The position numbers and the translations under genes are program-made. DNA of 64,000 nt from Phaeobacter sp. G2. GTDB taxonomy: Bacteria > Pseudomonadota > Alphaproteobacteria > Rhodobacterales > Rhodobacteraceae. This document shows, in pieces, positions 17,472-26,898 of this stretch. The stretch covers positions 682,001 through 746,000 of the forward strand of contig CP104100.1 of assembly GCA_025163595.1 (NCBI GenBank). The letters are read 5' to 3'. Below the pieces are notes generated by a model that had not been told where the DNA came from, did not search any database, and was given only the letters and a program-made list of their open reading frames with translations. Position 1 is the stretch's first letter; every line of letters starts with the position of its first letter.

Positions 17472-18431
17472 TTAACCCCTGGCGATCAGTTCGGACTGGG
17501 CGACGATGACCTCGGCCTGTTTGATCGAGGCGATATCGACCAGGCGGCCCTTGTAGACGGTGGCGCCTTCGCCATTGGCCTTGGCCTGTTCCATAGCGGC
17601 GAGGATCTCGCGGGCTTCAGCCACAGCCGCCTCTGAGGGGGTGAAGACCTCGTTGGCCAGACCGATTTGTTTCGGGTGGATGGCCCATTTGCCCACCATG
17701 CCCAGGGTGGCAGAGCGTTTGGCCTGGGCGATATAGCCTTCGTCATCGGAGAAGTCGCCAAAGGGGCCATCGACCGGCAGCACACCGTGGGTGCGGCAGG
17801 CGGCAACAATGGCGGTCTGGGCCCAGTGCCAGGGATCGGACCAATGCTTTTCGCCGTCGCGCAGCATGTAGTAGTTTTCCTGAGTGCCGCCGATGCCGGT
17901 GGTCTGCATGCCCATGGAGGCGGCAAAATCGGCCGCGCCCAGGGACATGGCCTGCAGTCGTGGAGAGGAGGCGGCGATCTCTTCTACATGGGCGATGCCA
18001 GCAGCCGATTCGATGATGACCTCAAAGGAAATTGGTTTGCTGCGGCCCTTGGCGCGCTCGATGGCGGTGACCAGCGCGTCAACCGCATAGACGTCTTCGG
18101 CGCAGCCGACCTTGGGGATCATGATCTGGTCAATGCGATCACCGGCCTGTTCCAGCAGATCCACCACGTCCCGGTACCAATAGGGGGTGTCCAGTCCGTT
18201 GATGCGCACGGACATGTATTTGTTGCCCCACTCCACGGTGTTGAGCGCCTCTATGACATTGGCGCGGGCGATGTCTTTGTCTGAGGGCGCCACGGAATCT
18301 TCGAGATCAAGGTTGATCACATCGGCAGCAGAGACGGCCATTTTGGCAAAGAGTTTGGTATTGGAGCCAGGGCCAAACAACTGGCAACGGTTGGGGCGGG
18401 CAGGGGCGGTGGGTTGGAGGCGAAAGCTCAT
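17472..18431 (-). CDS. mcl1: L-malyl-CoA/beta-methylmalyl-CoA lyase (HpcH/HpaI family)
   Basis: A 319-residue CitE-like aldolase. In the ethylmalonyl-CoA pathway Mcl1 cleaves beta-methylmalyl-CoA to glyoxylate and propionyl-CoA and can form malyl-CoA. The sequence shows the N-terminal RPNRCQLFGPGSNTKLFAKM, the metal- and substrate-binding acids in INLDLEDSVAP and FEVIIESAAGI, and the late GKWAIHPKQI. Length and N-terminus match Rhodobacter Mcl1. The AAAGGAT site precedes the ATG. It sits divergent from dgcN with a 301-base gap. Other ethylmalonyl-CoA genes are not in the window. Confidence 0.88.
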   Translation of the reverse strand: MSFRLQPTAPARPNRCQLFGPGSNTKLFAKMAVSAADVINLDLEDSVAPSDKDIARANVIEALNTVEWGNKYMSVRINGLDTPYWYRDVVDLLEQAGDRIDQIMIPKVGCAEDVYAVDALVTAIERAKGRSKPISFEVIIESAAGIAHVEEIAASSPRLQAMSLGAADFAASMGMQTTGIGGTQENYYMLRDGEKHWSDPWHWAQTAIVAACRTHGVLPVDGPFGDFSDDEGYIAQAKRSATLGMVGKWAIHPKQIGLANEVFTPSEAAVAEAREILAAMEQAKANGEGATVYKGRLVDIASIKQAEVIVAQSELIARG

Positions 18432-18732
18432 AGCGGCAATCCTTTGAGTAAGGAAATTACGATTTTGTCTCTGGAAGTGGTAAGAAATTGCGCGAAGGCT
18501 TGCAAGGGCAACTTTGCATCTGCAGCATTGCTATCGCGGCATATGCGTCACTTGCGGCGTTGCAGCGCAAGGATCGGCGGTGGTTTGGCCTCCTGACGAA
18601 GAATCTTCGATGGTTTTTGGGTTTTGGGGTGGATGTTTCGAAATCCTGATCGTGAAAAAGCAAAAACGGGACAGCATCGCTTGCCGAGTCAACTAGAGTC
18701 GCGAGGAAACGTAAATTGATGGAGGGCCCGAG
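18432..18732. other. Divergent intergenic region mcl1/dgcN
   Basis: A 301-base gap expected to hold the promoters of both genes. The sequence is ordinary. A GGAGGG ribosome-binding site for dgcN is at its right end. I see no convincing operator, hairpin or reading frame. Confidence 0.4.
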
Positions 18733-19734
18733 ATGATCGAGACACCATACCTGTTGTTCCTGGGCGATGCGCCTGACATGCTGGCAGCCAAGGTTGCCAT
18801 TGGCATCCGTGACTGGCGTCCGGAACACGCGGTGGGCCAAATTCGCTTGCCTGGCTGTGGCGCGGATCTTGGCCTGACCGAAATGACCCTGGCTGAGGCC
18901 AAGGCGGCGGGGGCCAAGACGCTGGTGATTGGCGTGGCCAACCGCGGGGGCGTCATTTCCGACGCCTGGAAAGAAGTGCTGATTCAGGCGCTCGAGATGG
19001 GCTATGATCTGGCCTCGGGCCTGCATAACCTGTTGCGCGACGAAGGCGATCTGGTGGCAGCGGCGCAGACCCATGGCGGCACCTTGCATGACGTGCGGGT
19101 GCCCACCGATGGCTATCCGATTGCCAATGGCGTGAACCGCACCGGCAAGCGCTGCCTGGCGGTTGGCACTGATTGTTCGGTTGGCAAGATGTACACCGCT
19201 CTGGCGATGGACGCCGAAATGCAAAAGCGCGGGATGAAATCGACCTTCCGGGCCACCGGCCAGACCGGTATTCTGATCACCGGTCACGGTGTGCCGCTGG
19301 ATGCGGTCATCGCTGATTTCATGGCGGGCTCGGTTGAGTATCTGACCCCTGACAATGACGACGACCACTGGGACCTGATCGAGGGTCAGGGGTCGTTGTT
19401 CCATGTGTCCTATTCCGGTGTGACCATGGCCTTGGTTCATGGCGGTCAGCCAGATGCGCTGATTCTGTGCCACGAACCGACCCGGTCGCATATGCGCGGT
19501 CTGCCGGATTATTCGGTTCCTTCGCTGGAAGAGCTGCGTGATGTGGCCCTGCCGCTGGCGCTGCGGGCCAATGCGGCTTGCAAGATCGTTGGGATCTCTG
19601 TGAACACGCAACATCTGTCTGAAGATGAAGCGACAAAATATCTGGCAGAGACCGAAGCGCGCATGGGTCTGCCTGCGGTCGACCCATACCGTCACGGGGC
19701 TGGCCGTCTGGTAGACGCTTTGGCTGCGATCTGA
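18733..19734 (+). CDS. dgcN: D-glutamate N-acetyltransferase DgcN (DUF1611)
   Basis: A 333-residue DUF1611-family protein. DgcN acetylates D-glutamate to N-acetyl-D-glutamate, the first step of a D-glutamate catabolic route described in marine Proteobacteria. The C-terminal half is a P-loop domain: AVGTDCSVGKMYTALAMD, then TGQTGILITGHGVPLDAVIA and EGQGSLFHVSYSG. The N-terminal domain has CGADLGLTEMT. A GGAGGG site precedes the ATG. It is followed by dgcA and a D-amino acid aminotransferase on the same strand, which strongly supports the D-amino-acid role. Confidence 0.88.
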   Translation: MIETPYLLFLGDAPDMLAAKVAIGIRDWRPEHAVGQIRLPGCGADLGLTEMTLAEAKAAGAKTLVIGVANRGGVISDAWKEVLIQALEMGYDLASGLHNLLRDEGDLVAAAQTHGGTLHDVRVPTDGYPIANGVNRTGKRCLAVGTDCSVGKMYTALAMDAEMQKRGMKSTFRATGQTGILITGHGVPLDAVIADFMAGSVEYLTPDNDDDHWDLIEGQGSLFHVSYSGVTMALVHGGQPDALILCHEPTRSHMRGLPDYSVPSLEELRDVALPLALRANAACKIVGISVNTQHLSEDEATKYLAETEARMGLPAVDPYRHGAGRLVDALAAI

Positions 19735-19745
19735 TCTAACTATCC

Positions 19746-19801
19746 CCGCCGGAGGTGCTTGTCCTTTAGGACTGGAGCCTCCGGCGGAGGTATTTTTGGC
19801 A
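19746..19801 (+). repeat. Hairpin element with TATTTTTGGCAAGATGAAAA tail
   Basis: A 10-base stem CCGCCGGAGG/CCTCCGGCGG encloses an inner GTCC/GGAC stem, and AGG then TATTTTTGG follow. It can act as terminator for dgcN. From memory, the CCTCCGGCGG...TATTTTTGG...AAGATGAA pattern is common between genes in roseobacters, so it may be a dispersed repeat. Only one copy is in this window. Confidence 0.55.
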
Positions 19802-19886
19802 AGATGAAAAGATGGGGCCGCGTTCTACAGCGGCTCTAGCCATGGCTCTTTGGTGATTTCAGGGGGCATGAACAAAGGGCTGCTTT

Positions 19887-20852
19887 ATGAAAATCACAGT
19901 GACTGCGGATGTATTTAAGCTGGCGCAGGTTTTTACCATCTCGCGGGGATCGCGGACCGAAGCCAGGGTGCTGACGGTAAAGGTGGAAAAATCAGGGTTT
20001 GTGGGCTGGGGCGAATGTGTGCCCTATGCGCGTTACAATGAGACCCTGGAAAGCGTCACCGCTGAGATAGCCGGCCTGCCGGCGGCGTTTACCCGTGCAG
20101 AATTGCAAGATCTGTTGCCTGCCGGGGCGGCCCGCAATGCGGTGGATTGCGCGCTGTGGGATCTGGAGGCAAAGCAAGCTGGTAAGCGGGTTTGGGAACT
20201 GGCCGGGCTGCCTGCGCCGGGGCCTGAGATCACCGCCTATACCCTGTCGCTGGCCAGCCCCGAAGAGATGCAAAAACAGGCGGCGGAAAATGCCCATCGT
20301 CCCCTGTTGAAGATCAAGCTGGGTACACCAGATGATATGCCCCGACTTGAGGCCGTGCGTGCGGGTGCGCCAGAGGCGAAGATCATCATTGATGCCAATG
20401 AAGGCTGGTCTGCGGAGGTCTACGCCGAGTTGGCGCCACATCTGGTGCGGTTGGGCGTGGAATTGGTGGAGCAGCCGCTGCCTGCCGGTGAGGACGACGC
20501 GCTGATTGGCATGGAGCGTCCGGTGCCGGTTTGCGCGGATGAGAGCTGCCATGATCGCGCCAGCCTGCCAAAACTCAAAGGTAAATATGATGTGGTGAAC
20601 ATCAAACTGGACAAGACTGGCGGCCTCACCGAGGCGTTGAAACTGCGCCAGGAGGCGCTGGCGCTGGGCTATGATGTCATGGTTGGCTGCATGGTTGGCT
20701 CGTCCCTGGCGATGGCCCCTGCGACATTGCTGGCGCAGGGTGTTTTGGTAACAGACCTTGACGGGCCGCTTCTGCTGGCCGAAGACCGCGATGAACCATT
20801 GAAATTTGACGCCGCCGGGGTGCATCCGCCGAAGGCCGCGCTCTGGGGTTGA
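19887..20852 (+). CDS. dgcA: N-acetyl-D-glutamate racemase DgcA (enolase superfamily)
   Basis: A 321-residue muconate-lactonising-subgroup enolase, often annotated as dipeptide epimerase. DgcA converts N-acetyl-D-glutamate to the L-form, which can then enter arginine or glutamate metabolism. Visible residues are the KxK motif in LLKIKLGTPDD, metal ligands in IIIDANEGW, VELVEQPLP and VCADESCHD, and the second catalytic lysine in VNIKLDKTGG. It follows dgcN by 152 bases containing a hairpin, and precedes the aminotransferase gene by 10 bases. Confidence 0.88.
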   Translation: MKITVTADVFKLAQVFTISRGSRTEARVLTVKVEKSGFVGWGECVPYARYNETLESVTAEIAGLPAAFTRAELQDLLPAGAARNAVDCALWDLEAKQAGKRVWELAGLPAPGPEITAYTLSLASPEEMQKQAAENAHRPLLKIKLGTPDDMPRLEAVRAGAPEAKIIIDANEGWSAEVYAELAPHLVRLGVELVEQPLPAGEDDALIGMERPVPVCADESCHDRASLPKLKGKYDVVNIKLDKTGGLTEALKLRQEALALGYDVMVGCMVGSSLAMAPATLLAQGVLVTDLDGPLLLAEDRDEPLKFDAAGVHPPKAALWG

Positions 20853-20862
20853 GGAGACCACG

Positions 20863-21726
20863 ATGACCCGTACTGTTTATGTGAATGGCGAATACCTGCC
20901 CGAGACCGAAGCAACCGTTTCGATTTTTGACCGCGGATTTCTGATGGCCGATGGCGTCTATGAGGTGACATCCGTTCTGGATGGCAAGCTGATCGATTTT
21001 GAAGGCCACGCTGCGCGGCTGGAGCGGTCGCTCAACGAGCTGGACATGGCTGCGGCCTGTACCAAGGATGAGCTGCTGGAGATTCACCGGGAGCTGGTTG
21101 CCCGCAACGGTATCGTTGAGGGGATGGTCTATCTGCAGATCACCCGTGGATCTGATGGCGACCGCGATTTTGTTTTTCCCGACCCCGAGACGACAAAACC
21201 AACCATCGTTTTGTTCACCCAGAACAAGCCCGGTCTGGCGGACAACCCGGCTGCCAAGAAAGGCGCCAAGATCATTTCGATTGAGGACATCCGCTGGGGC
21301 CGTCGCGACATCAAGACCGTGCAGCTGCTGTACCCATCGATGGGAAAGATGATGGCCAAGAAAGCCGGCGCGGATGACGCCTGGCTGGTCGAGGACGGCT
21401 ATGTCACCGAAGGCACCTCGAACAACGCCTATTTTGTCAAGAATGGCAAAATCGTGACCCGCCCGCTGAGCACCGATATCCTGCATGGCATCACTCGCAA
21501 GGCGGTTCTGCGCATGGCGGCTGAGGCGCAGATGGAAGTGGAAGAGCGTCTGTTCACCATTGACGAGGCGAAAGAGGCGGATGAGGCTTTCACCACCTCT
21601 GCCAGCGCCTTTGTGATGCCAGTGGTTGAAATCGACGGTGTGGCGCTGGGGGATGGCACGCCCGGGCCGATTGCCAAGCGTCTGCGGGAGATCTACCTGG
21701 ATGAAAGCCTGAAGGCGGCGATCTAA
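20863..21726 (+). CDS. dat: D-amino acid aminotransferase
   Basis: A 287-residue class IV PLP aminotransferase. D-amino acid transaminases exchange D-Ala plus 2-oxoglutarate with pyruvate plus D-Glu. Key segments: SIFDRGFLMADGVYEVT near the N-terminus, the PLP lysine in RRDIKTVQLLYPS, and the cofactor-binding VTEGTSNNAYFV. The start has GAGGAG 6 bases ahead; a frame beginning 57 bases earlier would overlap dgcA and is not needed. Its place after dgcA suggests it feeds other D-amino acids into D-glutamate, which DgcN/DgcA then use. This is inference from context; a branched-chain or 4-amino-4-deoxychorismate activity cannot be excluded. Confidence 0.85.
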   Translation: MTRTVYVNGEYLPETEATVSIFDRGFLMADGVYEVTSVLDGKLIDFEGHAARLERSLNELDMAAACTKDELLEIHRELVARNGIVEGMVYLQITRGSDGDRDFVFPDPETTKPTIVLFTQNKPGLADNPAAKKGAKIISIEDIRWGRRDIKTVQLLYPSMGKMMAKKAGADDAWLVEDGYVTEGTSNNAYFVKNGKIVTRPLSTDILHGITRKAVLRMAAEAQMEVEERLFTIDEAKEADEAFTTSASAFVMPVVEIDGVALGDGTPGPIAKRLREIYLDESLKAAI

Positions 21727-22097
21727 ATCTGAAGAGCTGACGCTCCTTTAGAGATCCCGCGCCGACGGGCAGTGAATTTTGTATTCTTGAACAGGCCCCT
21801 GCCAACGCTTGGCGGGGGCCTTGTTTTTGCCCTGCTGGTGCATTGGTGTTTGTGGGCAGGGGGCAGATCACATTCGGCGGATGCGCCAGCTTTTTGGGGG
21901 CACGGATTGTCCTTGCATCATTGTCCACTGGCGGCTTACTGTTTTTAGAAAGCCTGCCTCACCCCCTGTTTTTGTCTAAAGCCCCGTCTGGCAAAGATAA
22001 AAGTTTCATGTCGAGGGTGAGCCGCTGCTGAAAGGTATTTAGCAGCTGTGCGGATGTCATAAAATATCCTGCGCTTCCCGCCATGTTGAGAAAGTAA
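21727..22097. other. Intergenic region dat/hybrid kinase
   Basis: A 371-base gap. The left part holds the dat terminator (21793-21828). The rest should contain the kinase promoter and leader. I see no further gene and no clear operator. Confidence 0.4.
21793..21828 (+). terminator. Intrinsic terminator after dat
   Basis: A 13-base stem AGGCCCCTGCCAA/TTGGCGGGGGCCT (one T-G pair), loop CGC, then TTGTTTTT. It ends the dgcN-dgcA-dat unit. Confidence 0.9.
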
Positions 22098-25000
22098 ATG
22101 AATGATCAGCCACTAGAAGATGTGCCAATCAAAGCAGCTGTGAAAGGCTCTGAAATCGTTAAGTCCCTTCGGTTTCGGTTGGAAATTCTCTTGTTGATCA
22201 TTGCCGTGCCGGCGATTGCCATCATGATCCAAATGGGGGTTATGGAACGCGCTAGGCTCCTGGAAGAACGAGCTGAAAAAACAGATGCGATCACCGCGCG
22301 GATAGAGCGGGCGCAGGCGCGGCGAATAGATGAAACCCGTGCGTTTTTGATTGAGCTTGCACAGGCGCCTGCGCTGCAAGATCCCGGATCGCCAGAATGC
22401 GGGGCGTTTTTAGCAGGGGTGCTGCCTCTTGTTCCGAATTACCTGAACCTTGGGGTGTCAGATGCATCGGGTAAAATGGTCTGTGCCGGGGCAGCAGGTG
22501 CCGAGCCTGTTGATCTCGGCGATCAGGGCTATTTCCAAAAAACAATGCAAGAGGGAGGCTTTAACGCCGGGACATATATGTTTGATAGGGGCCTGCAACA
22601 GGCGAGCATTGGCTTTTCCTATCCGGTTCGAACAAAAGACACGGGTGACATTGCCGGGGTGCTCATTGCCTTTGTGGCTTTGGACTGGTGGAGCGACAGG
22701 CTGGCAGAGGAGAGCTTGCCCGAAAATTCCGTGGCCTACATTATTGATTCTCATAATCAAATGGTTGCCACCTTTCCCAAACAGGAGGACCTGCACGGCC
22801 GAGCCGCCAAAAACTTTGGCGGGGGCAAAGACTGGCAAAGGACCGAAACGGCTGAAACCTTTGATGCCGGGGACGGCGTTCGTCGTGTCTATTCTCATCG
22901 CGTTTTCTACGATGGAGGTGCCGATCAAAAGCTGTTTCTCAGCTTGGGGCTTGCAGGTGATGAGGCGTTGCAGGGGGGCCGCAACCGCATTTTGCTCCAT
23001 TTGGCCCTGATAACTGCCGTGGTCGTCTTGCTTTGGAGGCTTGCCGCCAGGGTGATGGAGCGCACTGTCTACAAACCCTTTAATGCCCTCCATCGAGAGG
23101 TAGTTCGCCTGGTGGATCGCCAGGGTGGATCCGACTCTGCCGCGCAGCCGGTCAGCGCGTCGTCGGTGACTGAAATAGATGCCCTGACGCAGAGTATCCG
23201 GGGCATTTCAAACGAACGCCAAGAGGCAGAAGCCGATAGGCAGCACCGGGTTGAAACGATGTCCGCGCTGCTGGAGGCCTTGCCTGACACATATTTCCGC
23301 GTTGGGCCCGAAGGGGAAATACTCGACTACCGGGCCTATAATGAGGCCGATCTCTATTTGTCGCCTGAAACGTTTCTGGGCAGTAAGTTCACTGATATTC
23401 TGCCCGCGGATCTTGGGGCGAAATTTGAAGAAATCCGTCTGAAGGTTGTTGAAACCGGCGGGGTTCCGGCCTGGGAGTACACTTTAGGCGTCGCTGGAAA
23501 GACCCAACATTTCGAGGCTCGGGTCTGCCCGGTTTCCGACCGCAAAGAGACGATTTTTGTCATTCGAAACATTTCAGACCGACACGAAGCCGAAATGATG
23601 CAACGGGCTGCCGAAGAGCGGCTGGACCTGATCATTCGTAATTTGCCCGGTGCCGTTATCCAAAGTGAGTATGCCGCAGAGGGGCAGGTGAAGATCACCT
23701 ATGTCAGTCCGCAGTGCGAGGCGATCTGGGAGGCCAGCGCCGAGGAAATCCTGGCGGACCCTGGCATTTTGAGCCGTGCCCATGATCCCGACGACCTGGT
23801 ACAATTTAGAGAGCTCAGACGTCAGGCGCTCGAGACAGGTGCGCAATTCCAGCATCGGTACAAGATCACCTCTCGAAGCGGAGTGACCCGCTGGCTGGAT
23901 TTCTTTGGCAGTCAACCCCGCAGTAAAAGCGATGGCGCAAAAGTCGTCGAGGCGTTCTTCTTGGATGTGACACGAGAGATCGAGGCGCAGCACCGGTTTG
24001 AACACGAACGCGAGGTCTCTAGCCGTGCGCAAAAGAACGAGGCCATTGGTCAAATGACCGGTGGGGTGGCCCATGACTTTAACAACTTGCTTGCGGTGAT
24101 CATGGGCAATCTTGAACTGTTGCTGGATGACATCGAACAAGAAGAGCACCGGCAGCTGATAACCGGCAGTATCAACGCTACAAAACGCGGGGCGGATCTG
24201 ACCGGCAATATGCTGGCCTTTGCCCGCAAGGCCAGACTGGAACCCGAAATCATTGATCTCAACCGTTTGGTGAGTGACGCAGGCAATTGGATCGGGCGCA
24301 CCTTGTCAGCACGCATTTCAGTCGAAACCACGCTTTTGGCTGGATTGTGGAAGATCACAGCGGATCCAAGCTCAACGGAAAGCGCCTTGTTGAATTTGAT
24401 TGTGAATGCCCGGGATGCGATGCCCGAAGGGGGTAGTTTGACGATCGAAACAGCCAATATGCGCATTGACCAGACCTATGTAGACAGCCGCTTGGCGGAA
24501 TTGGAACCGGGGCGCTATGTCATGTTGGCCGTGTCGGATACTGGGCATGGCATGTCAGAAGACACAGTTCAGCATGTTTTTGAGCCCTTCTATTCAACCA
24601 AGGCGCCGGGGGCTGGATCTGGGCTTGGGCTGTCGATGGTCGAAGGCTTTATGCAGCAATCAGGGGGCACAGTCCAAGTGTATTCCGAGCCCGATGTCGG
24701 AACAACTTTCAAGCTGTATTTCCCGGTAAATGCAGATGAGCCTGACGCCATTGTCGCGCCCCCAATTGAGCGCAGCGATGCGGATCATACCCAAAGTGGC
24801 CGAATTCTTGCGGTTGAAGATGAGGCTGAAGTGCTGGCGATCTTGGTAACCGTTCTTGAAAAGGCAGGCTACGAGGTTGTTGAGGCCGCATCAGGGGATC
24901 AGGCTTTGGAGATCTTTACACGTGACCCAGACGGATTTGACATGCTGCTGACGGATATCGTGATGCCTGGCAAGCTGCAGGGGACGACACTGAGCCGACG

Positions 25001-25187
25001 TCTGAGAGAGCTCGCGCCAGAGCTCCCTGTTGTCTTCATGTCTGGGTATGCCAGTGAATCAACGATTCATGGCAATGGTCTGCGCCCCGAGGACATACGC
25101 CTGATGAAACCGGTCCAGCGCCGTGATTTGCTGGCAGCGGTTTTCAAGGCGGTGACAACAGGCTTGAAACAGCCGCCAAGCTCCTGA
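22098..25187 (+). CDS. Hybrid sensor histidine kinase/response regulator
   Basis: A 1029-residue membrane sensor. A first membrane segment at about residues 28-48 and a second at about 297-318 bracket a periplasmic sensor of double-Cache type. Two PAS domains follow (about 390-505 and 510-640). A HisKA domain has phospho-acceptor His659 in GGVAHDFNNLLAVI. The HATPase has an N box (NLIVNARDAMPEGG) and G boxes (SDTGHGM, GSGLGLSMV). A C-terminal receiver has its phospho-acceptor Asp953 in LLTDIVMP. Such kinases need a separate phosphotransfer protein or output regulator; none is adjacent, so it is an orphan whose signal and target are unknown. Confidence 0.93.
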   Translation: MNDQPLEDVPIKAAVKGSEIVKSLRFRLEILLLIIAVPAIAIMIQMGVMERARLLEERAEKTDAITARIERAQARRIDETRAFLIELAQAPALQDPGSPECGAFLAGVLPLVPNYLNLGVSDASGKMVCAGAAGAEPVDLGDQGYFQKTMQEGGFNAGTYMFDRGLQQASIGFSYPVRTKDTGDIAGVLIAFVALDWWSDRLAEESLPENSVAYIIDSHNQMVATFPKQEDLHGRAAKNFGGGKDWQRTETAETFDAGDGVRRVYSHRVFYDGGADQKLFLSLGLAGDEALQGGRNRILLHLALITAVVVLLWRLAARVMERTVYKPFNALHREVVRLVDRQGGSDSAAQPVSASSVTEIDALTQSIRGISNERQEAEADRQHRVETMSALLEALPDTYFRVGPEGEILDYRAYNEADLYLSPETFLGSKFTDILPADLGAKFEEIRLKVVETGGVPAWEYTLGVAGKTQHFEARVCPVSDRKETIFVIRNISDRHEAEMMQRAAEERLDLIIRNLPGAVIQSEYAAEGQVKITYVSPQCEAIWEASAEEILADPGILSRAHDPDDLVQFRELRRQALETGAQFQHRYKITSRSGVTRWLDFFGSQPRSKSDGAKVVEAFFLDVTREIEAQHRFEHEREVSSRAQKNEAIGQMTGGVAHDFNNLLAVIMGNLELLLDDIEQEEHRQLITGSINATKRGADLTGNMLAFARKARLEPEIIDLNRLVSDAGNWIGRTLSARISVETTLLAGLWKITADPSSTESALLNLIVNARDAMPEGGSLTIETANMRIDQTYVDSRLAELEPGRYVMLAVSDTGHGMSEDTVQHVFEPFYSTKAPGAGSGLGLSMVEGFMQQSGGTVQVYSEPDVGTTFKLYFPVNADEPDAIVAPPIERSDADHTQSGRILAVEDEAEVLAILVTVLEKAGYEVVEAASGDQALEIFTRDPDGFDMLLTDIVMPGKLQGTTLSRRLRELAPELPVVFMSGYASESTIHGNGLRPEDIRLMKPVQRRDLLAAVFKAVTTGLKQPPSS

Positions 25188-25280
25188 TGCTTAGGCTTTA
25201 CGCGGTAAAACGGAGGGGAGGCTTTGTCAGCTGACCACCGGGTTGTTTCGGTGCTTTCAAAATTCTAGGGCTGTCAGGTT

Positions 25281-25310
25281 CCCAGGGTGCGCAGAGCTGC
25301 GCAGCCTGGG
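25281..25310. other. Strong hairpin between convergent kinase and M20 genes
   Basis: CCCAGG-g-TGCGCA, loop GAGC, TGCGCA-g-CCTGGG: twelve pairs with a symmetric G/G mismatch. There is no T-tract on either side, so it is not a standard intrinsic terminator, although its position between convergent 3' ends fits transcript-end formation. Confidence 0.5.
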
Positions 25311-25331
25311 TATAGGGTCCTGCATCACCTG

Positions 25332-26732
25332 CTAAGTCGTTGCGCCCCCGGGGGCGTGGATCCCGATGTCCCAGAACAGGCCTGCCATAACCTGCATGGC
25401 TTCGCGGCACACCGATTTCAGGACGTGCTCATCCGGGGCGTGTTGATTGCACCCCAGATAGCTGTGCGGGATCCAGATGGTCGGCAGGCCCAGCACCTCG
25501 GCAAAGCAGTCATTGGGCAGCGATCCGGCCAGGTTGGGCAGAACATGGGGGGGCTTGCCTGTTGTCTGCTGCAGAGAGGCCTGCACATAGGTCACCCAAG
25601 GATGGTCGGGATCTAGTCGGGTGGCGGCGAACACAGCTTCGTCCAAAGGTTTGATCTGGACCTTGTCGAAGCCTTTTGCGTCCAGGTGGCGGCGCAGGGC
25701 CGGCAGCGTCTGTTCAATGTCGGTGCCAACCACATAGCGCAACTGGCACCGGGCCCAGGCCATTGGGGCGATGGCGTTGACCGGGGCTTCGGGGAGCCCC
25801 GCTTTCATCGCCAGGATCGTAAAACTGTTCCAGCCATAGGCGCGTTCTGCAGGGGTGAGGCTTTCTTCGCCCCAATCGCTGTCGACTGTGGATCCTCCGT
25901 CGGTGCCCACGGGCAAATCCCGCAATGCCGCGCGTATTCTTGGTGTCAGGCTGGTCGGGCGCCATTCGGGAATTTGCAGCTGGCCGCGTGCATCTGTGAT
26001 ACTGGCCAAGGCCTGGGCCAGAATGATCGCGGGATCGGCCAGCAACCCACCCCAATTGCCCGAGTGATGCGCGCTTTTGCGCAGATCCACCACCAGATCA
26101 AAGCCCAGCCCACCACGTGACCCCATGAACATCGTGGGAGTTTCGGCGCTGAGCCGTGGTCCGTCAGAGGCGATCAAAACATCCGCTGCCAGAGTGTCGC
26201 GGTGCCTGTCCATCATGTCTGCCAGGCCGGGTGAGCCAATTTCTTCGCCCATTTCCAGAACGATTTTGACGTTGAAGCCAAGCGTGCCACGCACGGCCAG
26301 CACAGATTCAAGCGCCGCGATATTGATCAAATGCTGCACCTTGTTGTCCGCCGCGCCGCGGCCATACAGACGGTCCTCCACTTCAATCAGCTCAAACGGA
26401 GTGAGCCCGTCGCGCCATTCGCTGTCCTGTCCCCAGATCACATCGCCATGGCCATAGGTCAGCACCGTCGGCAGGGCTGGATCTTCGATCCGTGTGCCCA
26501 GCAAAAAGGGACCTGCGTGCATCTGTGAATGTGGGTTTTCGTGGATCGAACAGGCAAAGCCCATCGCCTCGAGCCGGGGTTGCATGGCCTCTTGCAGATA
26601 CTGCTGCAGCACCGGAGCCTGATCGGGGTTCTGGCTTTCACTGCGATAGGCCACCAGTGCGGCCAGGTCGGACTGAAGGCGCCCGCTTTCAAAATACTCG
26701 GTTGCTTGGGTCAGGGCGTCATTGCGGGTCAT
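25332..26732 (-). CDS. M20-family metallopeptidase (ArgE/DapE-type)
   Basis: A 466-residue zinc-dependent hydrolase of the M20 family, which includes deacetylases, succinyl-hydrolases and dipeptidases. The metal-binding motif is [11 protein letters not shown], the catalytic/metal acids are in [11 protein letters not shown], and a further ligand is in [11 protein letters not shown] dimerisation lid domain fills the middle. No signal peptide is seen. The length and the [11 protein letters not shown] segment point to a dipeptidase-like member rather than ArgE. The start has only a weak ribosome-binding site. Confidence 0.87.
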   Translation of the reverse strand: MTRNDALTQATEYFESGRLQSDLAALVAYRSESQNPDQAPVLQQYLQEAMQPRLEAMGFACSIHENPHSQMHAGPFLLGTRIEDPALPTVLTYGHGDVIWGQDSEWRDGLTPFELIEVEDRLYGRGAADNKVQHLINIAALESVLAVRGTLGFNVKIVLEMGEEIGSPGLADMMDRHRDTLAADVLIASDGPRLSAETPTMFMGSRGGLGFDLVVDLRKSAHHSGNWGGLLADPAIILAQALASITDARGQLQIPEWRPTSLTPRIRAALRDLPVGTDGGSTVDSDWGEESLTPAERAYGWNSFTILAMKAGLPEAPVNAIAPMAWARCQLRYVVGTDIEQTLPALRRHLDAKGFDKVQIKPLDEAVFAATRLDPDHPWVTYVQASLQQTTGKPPHVLPNLAGSLPNDCFAEVLGLPTIWIPHSYLGCNQHAPDEHVLKSVCREAMQVMAGLFWDIGIHAPGGATT

Positions 26733-26898
26733 CTGGGATGGGTCCGTTTCTTGGTCTTCTGGAACTCAGGGCGGGCCCTATGCCGTTTCAGTTGCGGGCA
26801 GGGCTACGGCCGCGTCATGCAGGGGCCACGTTTATTCGACCATAAGATATGACCAGAGTCACTGGGGCGATTTTCACCGGGGGCTGCGCCGCGCGCCC

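Noticed and set aside
18457..19695. 412-codon minus-strand frame opposite dgcN
   Set aside because: Shadow of a strongly supported gene with family motifs on the plus strand.
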